A DNA stretch of 64,000 bases. Source: Arsenophonus fragariae. Its GTDB lineage: Bacteria; Pseudomonadota; Gammaproteobacteria; Enterobacterales; Enterobacteriaceae. The notes beneath the pieces were generated by a model. It had not been told where the DNA came from. It was given only the letters and a program-made list of their open reading frames with translations, and ran no database searches. The translations under genes were made by a program, and so were the position numbers. Within the stretch, counting starts at the first letter, position 1, and each line of letters starts with the position of its first letter. The DNA lies in assembly GCA_047291315.1 (NCBI GenBank), contig JBDPYZ010000001.1, positions 186,001 through 250,000 of the forward strand, given 5' to 3'. Below, piece after piece: positions 1-8,121 of the stretch.

Positions 1-610
1 ATTCTTGCCCTACTGTCATAGGAACAGCATCTTGTAATTGGGTGCGACCCATTTTAAGAATATCTTTAAATTGGTTTGCTTTTTGTTCAAAACCCTCTTG
101 AAGTAGAGTAATTGATTTAATTAGGTTAGTAATAGAGTTATAAACCGCAATTCGGAAGCCGGTTGGATAGGCATCATTAGTTGATTGACTTTTATTTAGG
201 TGGTCATTGGGATCTAAATATTGGTATTCACCTTTTTTATGCCCCATTAATTCGAGACCAATATTAGCCAGGACTTCGTTAGTATTCATATTTAAAGATG
301 TACCTGCACCTCCTTGAAAGACATCTACTGGAAACTGATCCATACACCTGCCTTTATTTAAAATTTCGTTACAGGCATTAATAATCGCATCTGCTTGTTT
401 TTGTGGAATGGTTTTTAATTTTTTATTTGCCATTGCCGCTGCCTTTTTTACCATTACCATTCCACGAATAAATTCGGGTACATGATTAATAGTTCGGTCG
501 CTAATATAGAAATTCTCGATCGCACGTAGTGTATGAATACCATAATAGGCTTCAGCAGGCACATCTCGTTTACCTAATAGGTCTTCTTCAGAACGAATAT
601 TTTTAGACAT
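1..610 (-). CDS. aspA: Aspartate ammonia-lyase (aspartase), N-terminal part
   Basis: Deaminates L-aspartate to fumarate and ammonia, feeding the TCA cycle and anaerobic fumarate respiration; the family is a cytosolic homotetramer. Only the first 203 codons lie in the window, beginning MSKNIRSEEDLLGKRDVP, against about 478 residues in the family. The fumarase/aspartase-superfamily segments GRTQLQDAVP and NMNTNEVLAN are visible. The catalytic GSSxMPxKxN loop is beyond the edge. The frame is clean throughout. It is read divergently from fxsA, as in E. coli, and a CRP-like site lies in the shared intergenic region. Whether the rest of the gene is intact cannot be seen. Confidence 0.95.
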   Translation of the reverse strand, partial: MSKNIRSEEDLLGKRDVPAEAYYGIHTLRAIENFYISDRTINHVPEFIRGMVMVKKAAAMANKKLKTIPQKQADAIINACNEILNKGRCMDQFPVDVFQGGAGTSLNMNTNEVLANIGLELMGHKKGEYQYLDPNDHLNKSQSTNDAYPTGFRIAVYNSITNLIKSITLLQEGFEQKANQFKDILKMGRTQLQDAVPMTVGQE

Positions 611-804
611 AAAACCTTCTTAAGATTAAATAGCGATTTACTAACTGAATATGTAATGTAATAGTAAAAATGCGTTATTTTAACGTAATATTCGAAATTA
701 ATAACTAAGATTCTAATTATAGCCGTGATATATATTTCGAAATAGTGGTGCTATCATAAATATGGAATACTATATATGCATCTTAGCGAATTAAATATGA
801 TATG

Positions 805-820
805 TGTGATCATATTCACA
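805..820. promoter_or_regulatory. CRP-like binding site between aspA and fxsA
   Basis: Both half-sites match the CRP consensus exactly: TGTGA, six bases, TCACA. The site lies about 195 bp upstream of the aspA start and 170 bp upstream of fxsA. aspA is a known CRP-activated gene in E. coli, so control of aspA is the likelier role. This is a sequence match; occupancy is inferred. Confidence 0.7.
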
Positions 821-891
821 TAACTCATTAAAAAAATTAAAATTTTTTATCATTGAAAAATGTATGATAGATCTGCATCATATGGGTATTA

Positions 892-920
892 TTGACTTAA
901 AAAGCAAATATTGTGATATT
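892..920 (+). promoter_or_regulatory. Possible sigma-70 promoter for fxsA
   Basis: TTGACT is followed after 17 bp by GATATT, giving a good -35 box and a moderate -10 box, about 70 bp upstream of fxsA. In such AT-rich intergenic DNA chance matches are common, so this is only a candidate. Confidence 0.35.
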
Positions 921-992
921 AGTCTTTTGAGTACAATTTATCTTGCTAAGTCAAGAGGCTAGCGTTTTATTAGCAAATATTAGGAGAATTGT

Positions 993-1502
993 ATGCGTTG
1001 GTTTCCATTCATACTTTTATGCCTGTTAATTTATATAGAAGTGGTTATTTTTGTTAGGGTTGCTGACAGCATAGGTATATTAACCACCTTAACATTGGTA
1101 GTTTTAACTTCATGTCTTGGAATTTCTTTAGTAAAAAGTCAGGGGATTAAAAACTTATTGTTAATACGGCAAAAATTAGCTGACGGTGAAAATCCGGCCG
1201 AGGAAATGATTAAGAATGTGGCTTTAGTGATTGCAGGTATTCTGTTAATTTTACCTGGTTTTTTTACTGATTTTTTAGGTTTGTTACTACTATTTTCTCC
1301 GATCCAAAAACTGATAGTCATGAAGCTTATGCCGCATATTCATTTTTATTTTGCCGAAGCAGCTAACGATAATTTCAACCGTTCTTCAAAAGGGAATACC
1401 TATGAAGGCGAATTTGATAGAAAATCTGATGCTCCATCAAACAGTATTAAACATGAAGACAAATTTTCTAAAAAAGAAGATCATGATGATAAAAAATACT
1501 AA
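993..1502 (+). CDS. fxsA: FxsA family membrane protein
   Basis: Small inner-membrane protein; in E. coli extra FxsA relieves F-plasmid exclusion of phage T7, and its housekeeping role is unknown. The 169 residues contain hydrophobic segments near residues 4-24, 26-47 and 75-100, then a hydrophilic, Lys/Asp-rich tail from about residue 125. A good ribosome-binding site (AGGAG) precedes the ATG by 7 bases. It sits between aspA and groES, its usual Enterobacterales position. Length is close to the 158 residues of E. coli FxsA, with the difference in the variable tail. Confidence 0.9.
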   Translation: MRWFPFILLCLLIYIEVVIFVRVADSIGILTTLTLVVLTSCLGISLVKSQGIKNLLLIRQKLADGENPAEEMIKNVALVIAGILLILPGFFTDFLGLLLLFSPIQKLIVMKLMPHIHFYFAEAANDNFNRSSKGNTYEGEFDRKSDAPSNSIKHEDKFSKKEDHDDKKY

Positions 1503-1557
1503 CGATTTGGTTTTTTTGAAGTAGAAAGAAAAAATGAAAAATTTTTTTGTACGCCCC

Positions 1558-1585
1558 CTTGAACTGATTTTAATTGACCCCATAT
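1558..1585 (+). promoter_or_regulatory. Sigma-32 (heat-shock) promoter of groES-groEL
   Basis: A -35 element CTTGAA, preceded by four further C residues, and a -10 element CCCCATAT are separated by 14 bp, matching the sigma-32 consensus. They lie about 80 bp before groES, in the position of the E. coli groE heat-shock promoter. Retention suggests the rpoH response still operates, though rpoH itself is not in the window. Confidence 0.85.
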
Positions 1586-1667
1586 CTTCAAACAGGGTAC
1601 TGGTTTAATAAGACATACTAGTATCATCCTTTTACTTATATGGATTTTATTTATAGGAGATCTATTA

Positions 1668-1961
1668 ATGAAGATTCGTCCATTGCATGATCGGGTTATC
1701 ATCAAGCGCGAAGAAGTTGAAGCTAAATCTACTGGAGGCATTGTTCTGACGGGCTCTGCTGCAGGTAAATCAACTCGAGGCAAAGTGCTAGCTGTTGGTA
1801 ACGGTAGCATCTTAAAAAACGGTGAAAATAAACCATTAGATGTTAAAGTTGGCGATACTGTTATTTTTAACGATGGTTATGGCGTGAAGACAGAAAAGAT
1901 TGATAACGACGAAGTATTGATTATGTCAGAAAGCGATATTCTGGCAATTGTTGAAAAATAA
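1668..1961 (+). CDS. groES: Co-chaperonin GroES (10 kDa)
   Basis: Forms the heptameric lid of the GroEL folding chamber in the cytosol. The 97-residue protein is normal in length (E. coli 97). It starts MKIRPLHDRVIIKR and carries the mobile-loop region around residues 17-32 (KSTGGIVLTG) and the conserved GKVLAVGNG segment. AGGAGA precedes the ATG by about 7 bases. It is followed 49 bp later by groEL and driven by a sigma-32 promoter, so the two form the standard operon. Confidence 0.98.
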   Translation: MKIRPLHDRVIIKREEVEAKSTGGIVLTGSAAGKSTRGKVLAVGNGSILKNGENKPLDVKVGDTVIFNDGYGVKTEKIDNDEVLIMSESDILAIVEK

Positions 1962-2010
1962 TTTCTCATTTAGATCATTCTGAATGAAATGAATTTAAAG
2001 GAAAGAAACA

Positions 2011-3657
2011 ATGGCAGCTAAAGACGTAAAATTTGGTAGTGACGCACGTGCAAAAATGCTTCGTGGAGTGAACATTCTTGCTGATGCAGTTAAAGTTACT
2101 TTAGGTCCGAAAGGCCGGAATGTAATTCTGGATAAATCTTTCGGAGCACCTTCGATCACTAAAGATGGTGTGTCTGTTGCGCGTGAAATTGAATTAGAAG
2201 ATAAATTCGAAAATATGGGCGCCCAGATGGTAAAAGAAGTTGCTTCTAAGGCTAATGATGCGGCTGGTGATGGCACAACGACTGCAACAGTACTAGCTCA
2301 ATCTATTGTTAGTGAAGGTTTGAAAGCGGTTGCTGCAGGCATGAACCCAATGGATTTAAAACGCGGTATTGATAAAGCGGTTTCTGCGGCAGTTGAGGGG
2401 TTAAAAAAGCTATCTAAACCTTGTGCTGATAATAAAGCGATTGAACAAGTCGGTACGATTTCAGCTAACTCCGATCAAACAGTCGGTAAATTAATTGCTA
2501 AAGCAATGAAAGAAGTTGGCAAAGAAGGCGTTATTACCGTTGAAGAGGGTTCCGGTTTAGAGGACGAATTGGCGGTTGTTGAAGGTATGCAATTTGATCG
2601 CGGTTATTTATCTCCTTATTTTATAAATAAGCCAGACACCGGTTCTGTTGAGTTAGAAAATCCCTATATCCTATTAGTAGATAAAAAAGCTTCTAATATC
2701 CGTGAATTATTACCTGTATTGGAAGTTGTTGCTAAAGCAGGTAAACCACTGTTGATTATTGCTGAAGATGTTGAAGGTGAAGCCCTCGCGACATTGGTGG
2801 TAAACAATCTACGTGGTATTGTAAAAGTTGTTGCGGTAAAAGCACCAGGTTTTGGTGACCGCCGTAAAGCCATGTTACAGGATATTGCTATTCTAACCAA
2901 GGGTACTATTATCTCTGAAGAGATCGGTATGGAGTTGGAGAAAGCGACGTTAGAACATTTAGGTCAAGCGAAACGCATCGTAATTAACAAAGATACTACC
3001 ACTATTATTGATGGTGTTGGTGCAAAAGACGCGATTGATAGCCGTGCCAAACAAATAGCACAACAGCGTGATGAAGCGACCTCAGATTATGATCGAGAAA
3101 AATTGCAGGAGCGTATTGCTAAGCTCTCAGGCGGTGTCGCTGTGATTAAAGTTGGTGCTGCGACTGAAGTTGAAATGAAAGAGAAACGTGCTCGTGTCGA
3201 TGATGCATTGCATGCAACTCGTGCTGCAGTAGAGGAAGGTATTGTTGCTGGTGGGGGTACTGCTCTAGTCCGTGTTGCAGCTGCATTAGATAAGCTGAAA
3301 GGTGACAACGAAGATCAAACGGTTGGTATTAGTATCGCACTACGCGCGATGGAATCACCTATGCGTCAAATTGTTGAGAATGCGGGTGAAGAACCAGCTG
3401 TAGTTGTTAACAATGTTAAACAAGGCAAAGATAACTACGGTTACAATGCTTCAACAGAAGAGTATGGAGACATGGTCGATATGGGTATTCTGGATCCAAC
3501 TAAGGTCACTCGTTCCGCTTTACAGTTTGCTGCGTCAATCGCCGGTCTTATGGTCACGACTGAAGCTATGGTAGCTGATTTGCCAAAAGAAGATAAAGCT
3601 GATCTAGGTGCTGCTGCTGGTATGGGTGGTATGGGTGGTATGGGTGGTATGATGTAA
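2011..3657 (+). CDS. groEL: Chaperonin GroEL (60 kDa)
   Basis: ATP-driven folding chaperonin forming a double heptameric ring with GroES. The 548 residues equal the E. coli length. The ATP-binding motif GDGTTTATVLA is at about residue 86, VKVTLGPKGRN at 27-37, and the chaperonin signature AAVEEGIVAGGG near 405. The C-terminal tail is the usual Gly-Met repeat (GGM repeated, ending MM). It is second in the groESL operon and followed by a strong terminator. In insect symbionts GroEL is often highly expressed to buffer destabilised proteins; that role here is inference. Confidence 0.99.
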   Translation: MAAKDVKFGSDARAKMLRGVNILADAVKVTLGPKGRNVILDKSFGAPSITKDGVSVAREIELEDKFENMGAQMVKEVASKANDAAGDGTTTATVLAQSIVSEGLKAVAAGMNPMDLKRGIDKAVSAAVEGLKKLSKPCADNKAIEQVGTISANSDQTVGKLIAKAMKEVGKEGVITVEEGSGLEDELAVVEGMQFDRGYLSPYFINKPDTGSVELENPYILLVDKKASNIRELLPVLEVVAKAGKPLLIIAEDVEGEALATLVVNNLRGIVKVVAVKAPGFGDRRKAMLQDIAILTKGTIISEEIGMELEKATLEHLGQAKRIVINKDTTTIIDGVGAKDAIDSRAKQIAQQRDEATSDYDREKLQERIAKLSGGVAVIKVGAATEVEMKEKRARVDDALHATRAAVEEGIVAGGGTALVRVAAALDKLKGDNEDQTVGISIALRAMESPMRQIVENAGEEPAVVVNNVKQGKDNYGYNASTEEYGDMVDMGILDPTKVTRSALQFAASIAGLMVTTEAMVADLPKEDKADLGAAAGMGGMGGMGGMM

Positions 3658-3698
3658 GGTATTAAGATTTAACATTGTTATCCTTATTACAAGAAGGA

Positions 3699-3731
3699 CC
3701 CTGAGTTTAACTTTCAACTCAGGGTTTTTTA
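3699..3731 (+). terminator. Rho-independent terminator after groEL
   Basis: A perfect 9-bp inverted repeat (CCCTGAGTT / AACTCAGGG) with an 8-base loop is followed by six T residues. It ends the groES-groEL transcript. The following ~300 bp before the next gene are AT-rich with no recognisable gene. Confidence 0.92.
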
Positions 3732-4030
3732 TTATCAAATTTTTATCTGTTTGCTATTTAATTTTATTAAAGGTTTACTACCAGCTGATTACTTGCTTTA
3801 AGTCTATTTTTTCACATAGGTTAATTTAATTTCGCGATAATATGATTTAACAGAGTATATTTATTAAAATGAGGTAAAATTATTGTTAACACGGTGGTAT
3901 TGAACATCGATGGCTAAACTATTTGGCTCGATATTGTGTTATTATTGATAATAAAGCTTAATTTGGTAAAAAAATTCGGTAATGTAAGCGTTGATATTGA
4001 TATATAGTTAAAAATAAATGAGGAAACGAC

Positions 4031-4372
4031 ATGCGAATTAAAGTATTGCTCGGTGTCACAGTATTAGTTTTGGCTGGCTGTTCAACAACAAATAAAATTA
4101 CCACCGCGGGCGAAAAAGTTCGTTTTGTTAATGCGCAGCCTGGAAGTGAATGTCAGGATTTAGGGGTGGCTATTGGCACACAAAGTAATTGGTTTAGTGG
4201 TATAAATCATGAGTCTAGTTCTATGTGTGGCGCCGCAAATGATTTACGTAATAAAGCTGCTGCGATGGGAGGAAATGTTATTTATGGGGCCAATAGCGCA
4301 CTTCAAACGTTATTTTCGAGTTTTATTCCTACTGATAGTAAAATTATTGGACAAGTTTATAAGTGTCGATAA
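4031..4372 (+). CDS. yjeI: YjeI-like DUF4156 lipoprotein
   Basis: Predicted outer-membrane-associated lipoprotein of unknown function. The 113 residues begin with a short signal peptide ending in the lipobox LAGC, placing the lipidated Cys at residue 17. A conserved small domain follows with Cys42, Cys68 and a C-terminal Cys, as in the DUF4156 family. The position between groEL and epmB matches E. coli yjeI. GAGGAAACG precedes the ATG. The family assignment rests on context plus the overall pattern. Confidence 0.75.
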   Translation: MRIKVLLGVTVLVLAGCSTTNKITTAGEKVRFVNAQPGSECQDLGVAIGTQSNWFSGINHESSSMCGAANDLRNKAAAMGGNVIYGANSALQTLFSSFIPTDSKIIGQVYKCR

Positions 4373-4383
4373 CGCACGCTAAG

Positions 4384-4410
4384 CATGACCCTGAATGATA
4401 TAGGGTCATG
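4384..4410. terminator. Hairpin between convergent yjeI and epmB
   Basis: A perfect 9-bp inverted repeat (CATGACCCT / AGGGTCATG) with a 9-base loop lies between two convergent genes. Neither strand carries a convincing T-run, so it may be a weak bidirectional terminator or a transcript-stabilising hairpin. Confidence 0.45.
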
Positions 4411-4437
4411 TGTATGGGGCGGGGGGTAGCTAAATCG

Positions 4438-5460
4438 TTATTGTAATTGTAAATCAATCGGTGTTTTACTCAGTTTTCCACCTATTTCTCTGGTTAATCT
4501 AGGTACTAGATAGCCTGAAATACGGTTAAGTAGTTCTTTCATTATTATGCGAGCCTCTTCATCCGTTACCATAAAATGGGCGGCACCTTGAACTTTATCT
4601 AATAAATGTAAATAATAAGGTAATATTCCATTTTCAAAAAGTTTATTACTTAATTTAGCTAGACAGTCAGCATTATCATTAATACCGCGCAAAAGTACAC
4701 TCTGGTTTAATAAGGTAACATTTACCTGTTTTAACTGTTCCATTGCGCGATTAAACTTGTTGTCAATTTCGTTGGCATGGTTAATATGCGTAACCATAAT
4801 AACCTGTAGTCGAGAAATATTGAAGCGTTGGCAAAGTGTTGTAGTAATGCGAGCAGGAATAACCACCGGTAATCGGCTATGGATTCTAATCCGTTTGATA
4901 TGGGGGATAGTTTCTAACTGTGACATCAGCCAATCTAATTCATGATCTTTTGCCATCAAAGGATCGCCGCCTGAAAAGATAACTTCATTAAGCTCGGTAT
5001 GCCGTTGAATGTAATTTAATGCAGTCTGCCAGTTTTGTTTATTGCCTTTATTTTCTTCATATGGAAAATGGCGTCGGAAGCAGTAGCGACAATTAACGGC
5101 GCAGCCCCCTTTAATTAATAGTAGGACGCGATCCTGATATTTATGCAATAGTCCAGGAATTGGACTATTGTGTTCATTTAATGGGTCAGCAGAAAATGTT
5201 GGTGTAAGATTAAATTCAGATTTTAAAGTAATAACTTGCCGTAAAAGGGGATCATTGGCATCACCGATCCGCATTTTTGCGATAAAAGGGTGAGGTACAC
5301 GCAGCGGAAATAGAGCACGAGCGGAACTTCCGGTACGTAATTCCGGATCATTTTGTAGTGACAATAATCGTAGCAATTCATCAGGATCAGTGACAGCTTC
5401 TGCAAGTTGCTGTAGCCAGACTTCTCTGGCAGGGCTTTTTTGAGTTACAATATTAAACAT
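4438..5460 (-). CDS. epmB: EF-P (R)-beta-lysylation protein EpmB (lysine 2,3-aminomutase family)
   Basis: Radical-SAM, PLP-dependent enzyme that converts lysine to (R)-beta-lysine for attachment by EpmA to EF-P. The 340 residues match E. coli EpmB in length. The radical-SAM cluster motif CAVNCRYCFRR lies near residue 120, followed by FSGGDPLM, typical of the aminomutase family. It is transcribed divergently from efp, its target, across a 43-bp gap. epmA is not in the window. The reading frame is intact, arguing that EF-P modification is still under selection. Confidence 0.95.
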   Translation of the reverse strand: MFNIVTQKSPAREVWLQQLAEAVTDPDELLRLLSLQNDPELRTGSSARALFPLRVPHPFIAKMRIGDANDPLLRQVITLKSEFNLTPTFSADPLNEHNSPIPGLLHKYQDRVLLLIKGGCAVNCRYCFRRHFPYEENKGNKQNWQTALNYIQRHTELNEVIFSGGDPLMAKDHELDWLMSQLETIPHIKRIRIHSRLPVVIPARITTTLCQRFNISRLQVIMVTHINHANEIDNKFNRAMEQLKQVNVTLLNQSVLLRGINDNADCLAKLSNKLFENGILPYYLHLLDKVQGAAHFMVTDEEARIIMKELLNRISGYLVPRLTREIGGKLSKTPIDLQLQ

Positions 5461-5503
5461 TTTTTGGCTATGCCATTTTACTTAAAAATTTTAGAGGATT
5501 TCC

Positions 5504-6070
5504 ATGGCTACCTATAGTACCAATGAATTTCGCTCAGGTCTTAAAATCATGTTAGATGGTGAGCCTTGTGCAATTGTGGAAAGCGAATTTGTCAAACCAG
5601 GCAAAGGGCAAGCGTTTGCTCGCGTACGGATCCGTAAATTAATTTCTAATAAGTTATTAGAAAAAACATTTAAGTCAACAGATTCTGTCGAAAGTGCTGA
5701 TGTTATGGATCTGAATTTGACCTATCTATACAGTGATGGAGAGTTTTGGCATTTTATGAATAATGAGACTTTTGAGCAACTAACTGCTGATGAAAAAGCC
5801 GTCGGTGATAATGCAAAATGGTTAATCGATCAAGCCGATTGCGTTGTTACGTTATGGAATGGACAGTCTATTGCTATCATGCCCCCGAATTTTGTTGAAC
5901 TGGAAGTGGTTGATACCGATCCTGGTTTAAAGGGGGATACAGCAGGTACGGGCGGAAAACCGGCAACATTAAGTACGGGCGCGGTGGTAAAAGTTCCGCT
6001 ATTTGTTCAAATTGGTGAGGTAATTAAAGTTGATACCCGCTCCGGTGAATATGTTTCCCGTATGAAGTAA
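5504..6070 (+). CDS. efp: Translation elongation factor P
   Basis: Binds ribosomes stalled at polyproline and helps peptide-bond formation. The 188 residues equal the E. coli length, with the KOW-like N domain and two OB domains. The modified lysine is Lys34 in EFVKPGKGQAF, the EpmA/EpmB target. The start is preceded by GAGG. It is the last host gene before the prophage remnant, with epmB divergent upstream. Confidence 0.98.
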   Translation: MATYSTNEFRSGLKIMLDGEPCAIVESEFVKPGKGQAFARVRIRKLISNKLLEKTFKSTDSVESADVMDLNLTYLYSDGEFWHFMNNETFEQLTADEKAVGDNAKWLIDQADCVVTLWNGQSIAIMPPNFVELEVVDTDPGLKGDTAGTGGKPATLSTGAVVKVPLFVQIGEVIKVDTRSGEYVSRMK

Positions 6071-6148
6071 TTTTTAGCTAATTTACCACTTTTAGTTGAA
6101 GGGTGTTTGTCAACAGCGAATGGAGTGATAGAACTGTTATTTTTTTAT

Positions 6149-6186
6149 TGATAATAATAGCTGAAAATTTCAGGCTATTATTATCA
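6149..6186. repeat. Long palindrome at the left edge of the prophage remnant
   Basis: Two arms of about 18 bases (TGATAATAATAGC then TGAAA, and the complement) pair almost perfectly around a 2-base centre, with one bulged base. It begins 79 bp after efp. No T-run follows on either strand, so a standard terminator is doubtful. It could be the efp terminator damaged at its tail, or part of an old junction with phage DNA. Confidence 0.6.
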
Positions 6187-6225
6187 GCGATATGTTCTAT
6201 TAGCTTAGCTTTGCTATCAGCCATC

Positions 6226-6680
6226 AATGGGTTTGTCAGCAAAGTAAAAGAGAAAATGGAAGCTGTCTCTAAAACAACATTTACTAAAATTCTTTCCCGG
6301 TTAGTTATCATGTCGCCTGTCGGTAATCCTTCTATCTGGCAAGTGAATGCCAAAATAGCCGAAAAGGGTAAAGGAAAAGAAAGGAAGCCCGCAGGTTATA
6401 CGGGGGGCGTTTTCGGGGCAACTGGCAAGTTACGTTTGATGAGCTACCAACGGTAGAAACGGGCCGGATTGATAAAAGCGGAAGCGTGACACAAGCTGAG
6501 GGCAATCTTGTTATCGGTCAGTTTAAAGTGGGTATGAAATCCGTCTATTTTTCCAATGTAGTGCCTTATGCCTATCGTCTTGAGATGGGGCATTCCAAAC
6601 AGGCACCCAATGGCATGGTTCGGATCACGGCACAAGAATTTCAACTGTTTTTCAATCAGGCAATGACTGAGTGTAAATGA
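6226..6680 (+). pseudogene. Phage tail-completion protein (HK97 gp10 / lambda Z-like), 5'-truncated and frameshifted
   Basis: The first readable part starts NGFVSKVKEKMEAVSK with no in-frame phage start codon; upstream is the palindromic host-side sequence. The frame is lost in a six-G run at 6402-6407. Restoring one G joins YTGG to RFRGNWQVTFDELPT and then to the downstream open frame ending in AMTECK. The product type would act at the head-tail joint. The 3' end overlaps the next gene by ATGA, the usual tail-module coupling. The family call is from the segment order and the GNWQ/HSKQAPNGMV pattern. Confidence 0.7.
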
Positions 6681-7084
6681 TGGATCAGTTAACGATTAAC
6701 ACCACGATACGCGCCCATATTGCTCAATTTGCTGATAGTGAGAATATCAGGGTAGTCTGGCCAAATTGTGCATTCGATGACATCAATGAACCCTATTTAC
6801 AACTGCATATCATGCCAGCGACAACAGAAAATAAGGGGTTATCGCTTGATATGCCGGTTTTCAGCGGTATCATTCAGGTTAATGTGGTTGGTAAAGTGGG
6901 AACCGGTGATACCGTTGTCATGAATATTGCTAACCGTTTGGCAAGTTATCTGTTCAATGGTTTGTCGATGACGGATAACCTTTATCTCAGTGATGAGCCG
7001 AGCCTGTTTCCAGCCATTAGCGACCAGGCTAATTATTATAGCTTGCCTGTCAGCGTCCCTTACCGATGTCATTCTACAAAATAA
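6677..7084 (+). CDS. Phage tail terminator protein (lambda gpU-like)
   Basis: Predicted protein that caps the growing tail tube in long non-contractile tails. It has 135 residues, close to lambda gpU (131), and lies between the tail-completion gene and the tail-tube gene, exactly the gpU place. Its start overlaps the stop of the upstream gene. The family is recognised mainly by size, order and the pattern VVGKVGTGDTVVMNIANRLA. The reading frame is intact. It cannot act alone in this damaged module. Confidence 0.7.
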   Translation: MMDQLTINTTIRAHIAQFADSENIRVVWPNCAFDDINEPYLQLHIMPATTENKGLSLDMPVFSGIIQVNVVGKVGTGDTVVMNIANRLASYLFNGLSMTDNLYLSDEPSLFPAISDQANYYSLPVSVPYRCHSTK

Positions 7085-7089
7085 CACCA

Positions 7090-7110
7090 CCGCCAACAGG
7101 CGGTTTTTTA
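7090..7110 (+). terminator. Short hairpin after the tail terminator gene
   Basis: CCGCC and GGCGG form a 5-bp stem with a 4-base loop followed by six T residues. Similar small hairpins follow the chaperone genes and precede gpM, a layout common in lambda-like tail operons where they attenuate rather than stop transcription. Confidence 0.6.
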
Positions 7111-7133
7111 TTAGCTAAAATGAGGTTTTAATC

Positions 7134-7790
7134 ATGGCATACAATATTCCTAATGGTTCGCGTGTTTATGTTGCCAATAAATATGCGGATAAGATAACAA
7201 TTACGGCGGCCACCAATGCAACAGAGGCGGTATTAACCGTCGACGCGATTGGCAGCATTAAAGCGGGCGATATCGTGCAGATTGATTCTGGCTGGAAGAA
7301 AATGTCGGGCGCTTTTCGTGTGAAAGCCATGGCTAACACCAGTATTACCCTGAAGTCAATCGATGCCACCGATAGAACGGTTTTTCCTGTCGGGGGTGCT
7401 AAAGGTAGCTTAAAGAAGAAAGTCGAAGAGTGGGAGGGAATGCCCCAGGTGATGACCTTGTCGACGGAAGGGGGTGAGCAACAAACACAGGAAATCCAGT
7501 TTCTTGAAGATGAGCAGGCAGAGACGGTTGATACTTTTAAAAATGGTATCACCCAGGTTTATACCTTTGCCCATGATGCAAAATCACCCATCCGAAAATT
7601 GCTAATGAAACTGGATGAGAGCAAGCAAATCATCGCGATTCGGTTTTTTAATAAACGCGCAGGTGAAGATCGTTATTATACTGCTTCAGTCTCATTTCAG
7701 CGGGTGCCTAATACGGCCATCAATGAGGTTGAAAACGTGGTTGCCCGTTTTTCGCTCAAATCCGATATGCAAATTTATCTTAACGCGTAA
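7134..7790 (+). CDS. Phage major tail tube protein (lambda gpV-like)
   Basis: Predicted subunit of the hexameric rings of a siphovirus tail tube. It has 218 residues, intact, preceded by a weak purine-rich site (AATGAGG). Position after the gpU-like and before the chaperone genes supports the call, as does a beta-rich sequence with segments AGDIVQIDSGWKK and FKNGITQVYTFAHDAKSPI typical of tail tube proteins from enterobacterial prophages. The C-terminal Ig-like domain of lambda gpV is absent. Confidence 0.75.
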   Translation: MAYNIPNGSRVYVANKYADKITITAATNATEAVLTVDAIGSIKAGDIVQIDSGWKKMSGAFRVKAMANTSITLKSIDATDRTVFPVGGAKGSLKKKVEEWEGMPQVMTLSTEGGEQQTQEIQFLEDEQAETVDTFKNGITQVYTFAHDAKSPIRKLLMKLDESKQIIAIRFFNKRAGEDRYYTASVSFQRVPNTAINEVENVVARFSLKSDMQIYLNA

Positions 7791-7833
7791 TGATTGCCCC
7801 TTGACTGGGTTTTTGTTTTTTTAAGGAAAAAGA

Positions 7834-8121
7834 ATGGCCAAATTTACCCTAGTACCCAAGCCAACGTTTAAAGTCAATGTCCGCATTCCGGTGGCAGGCA
7901 AAAAAGAGCCAGAGGTGGTCACCTTCACCTTTAATCACAAAGCCATGCGTGAACTGCCCATTGAGGAATTCTATCGACAAATTATTGCTGACTGGGCGAT
8001 TGAAGAGCCTTATCACGCTGAAAATTTAAAATTGCTATTTGACAACTATCCCTCAGCCGCCAGCGCCATTAGTACAACGTATTATAGCGAACTATTAGGC
8101 CAACGCGAAAAAAACTCGTAG
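7834..8121 (+). CDS. Phage tail assembly chaperone, short form (gpG-like)
   Basis: Tail assembly chaperone that coats the tape measure protein during tail-tube polymerisation. The 95-residue product ends at TAG 8119. Just before the stop lies A AAA AAC, a strong -1 slippery sequence, and the -1 frame runs open into the next frame. This is the lambda G/GT arrangement, where most product is G and a few percent is the G-T fusion. AAGGAAAAAGA precedes the ATG. Confidence 0.75.
   Translation: MAKFTLVPKPTFKVNVRIPVAGKKEPEVVTFTFNHKAMRELPIEEFYRQIIADWAIEEPYHAENLKLLFDNYPSAASAISTTYYSELLGQREKNS
8109..8115 (+). promoter_or_regulatory. Programmed -1 ribosomal frameshift site (A AAA AAC)
   Basis: In the zero frame the codons read GAA AAA AAC TCG TAG. 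Slipping back one base on the heptamer A AAA AAC gives AAA AAA CTC GTA GCG and continues without a stop to 8420. Siphovirus tail chaperone genes conserve such sites. The frames are directly visible; frameshifting itself is inferred. Confidence 0.8.

Noticed and set aside
6103..6225. Coding start of the first phage ORF reaching back to just after efp
   Set aside because: This part translates the palindrome and low-complexity AT-rich DNA; phage homology begins only at about 6226.
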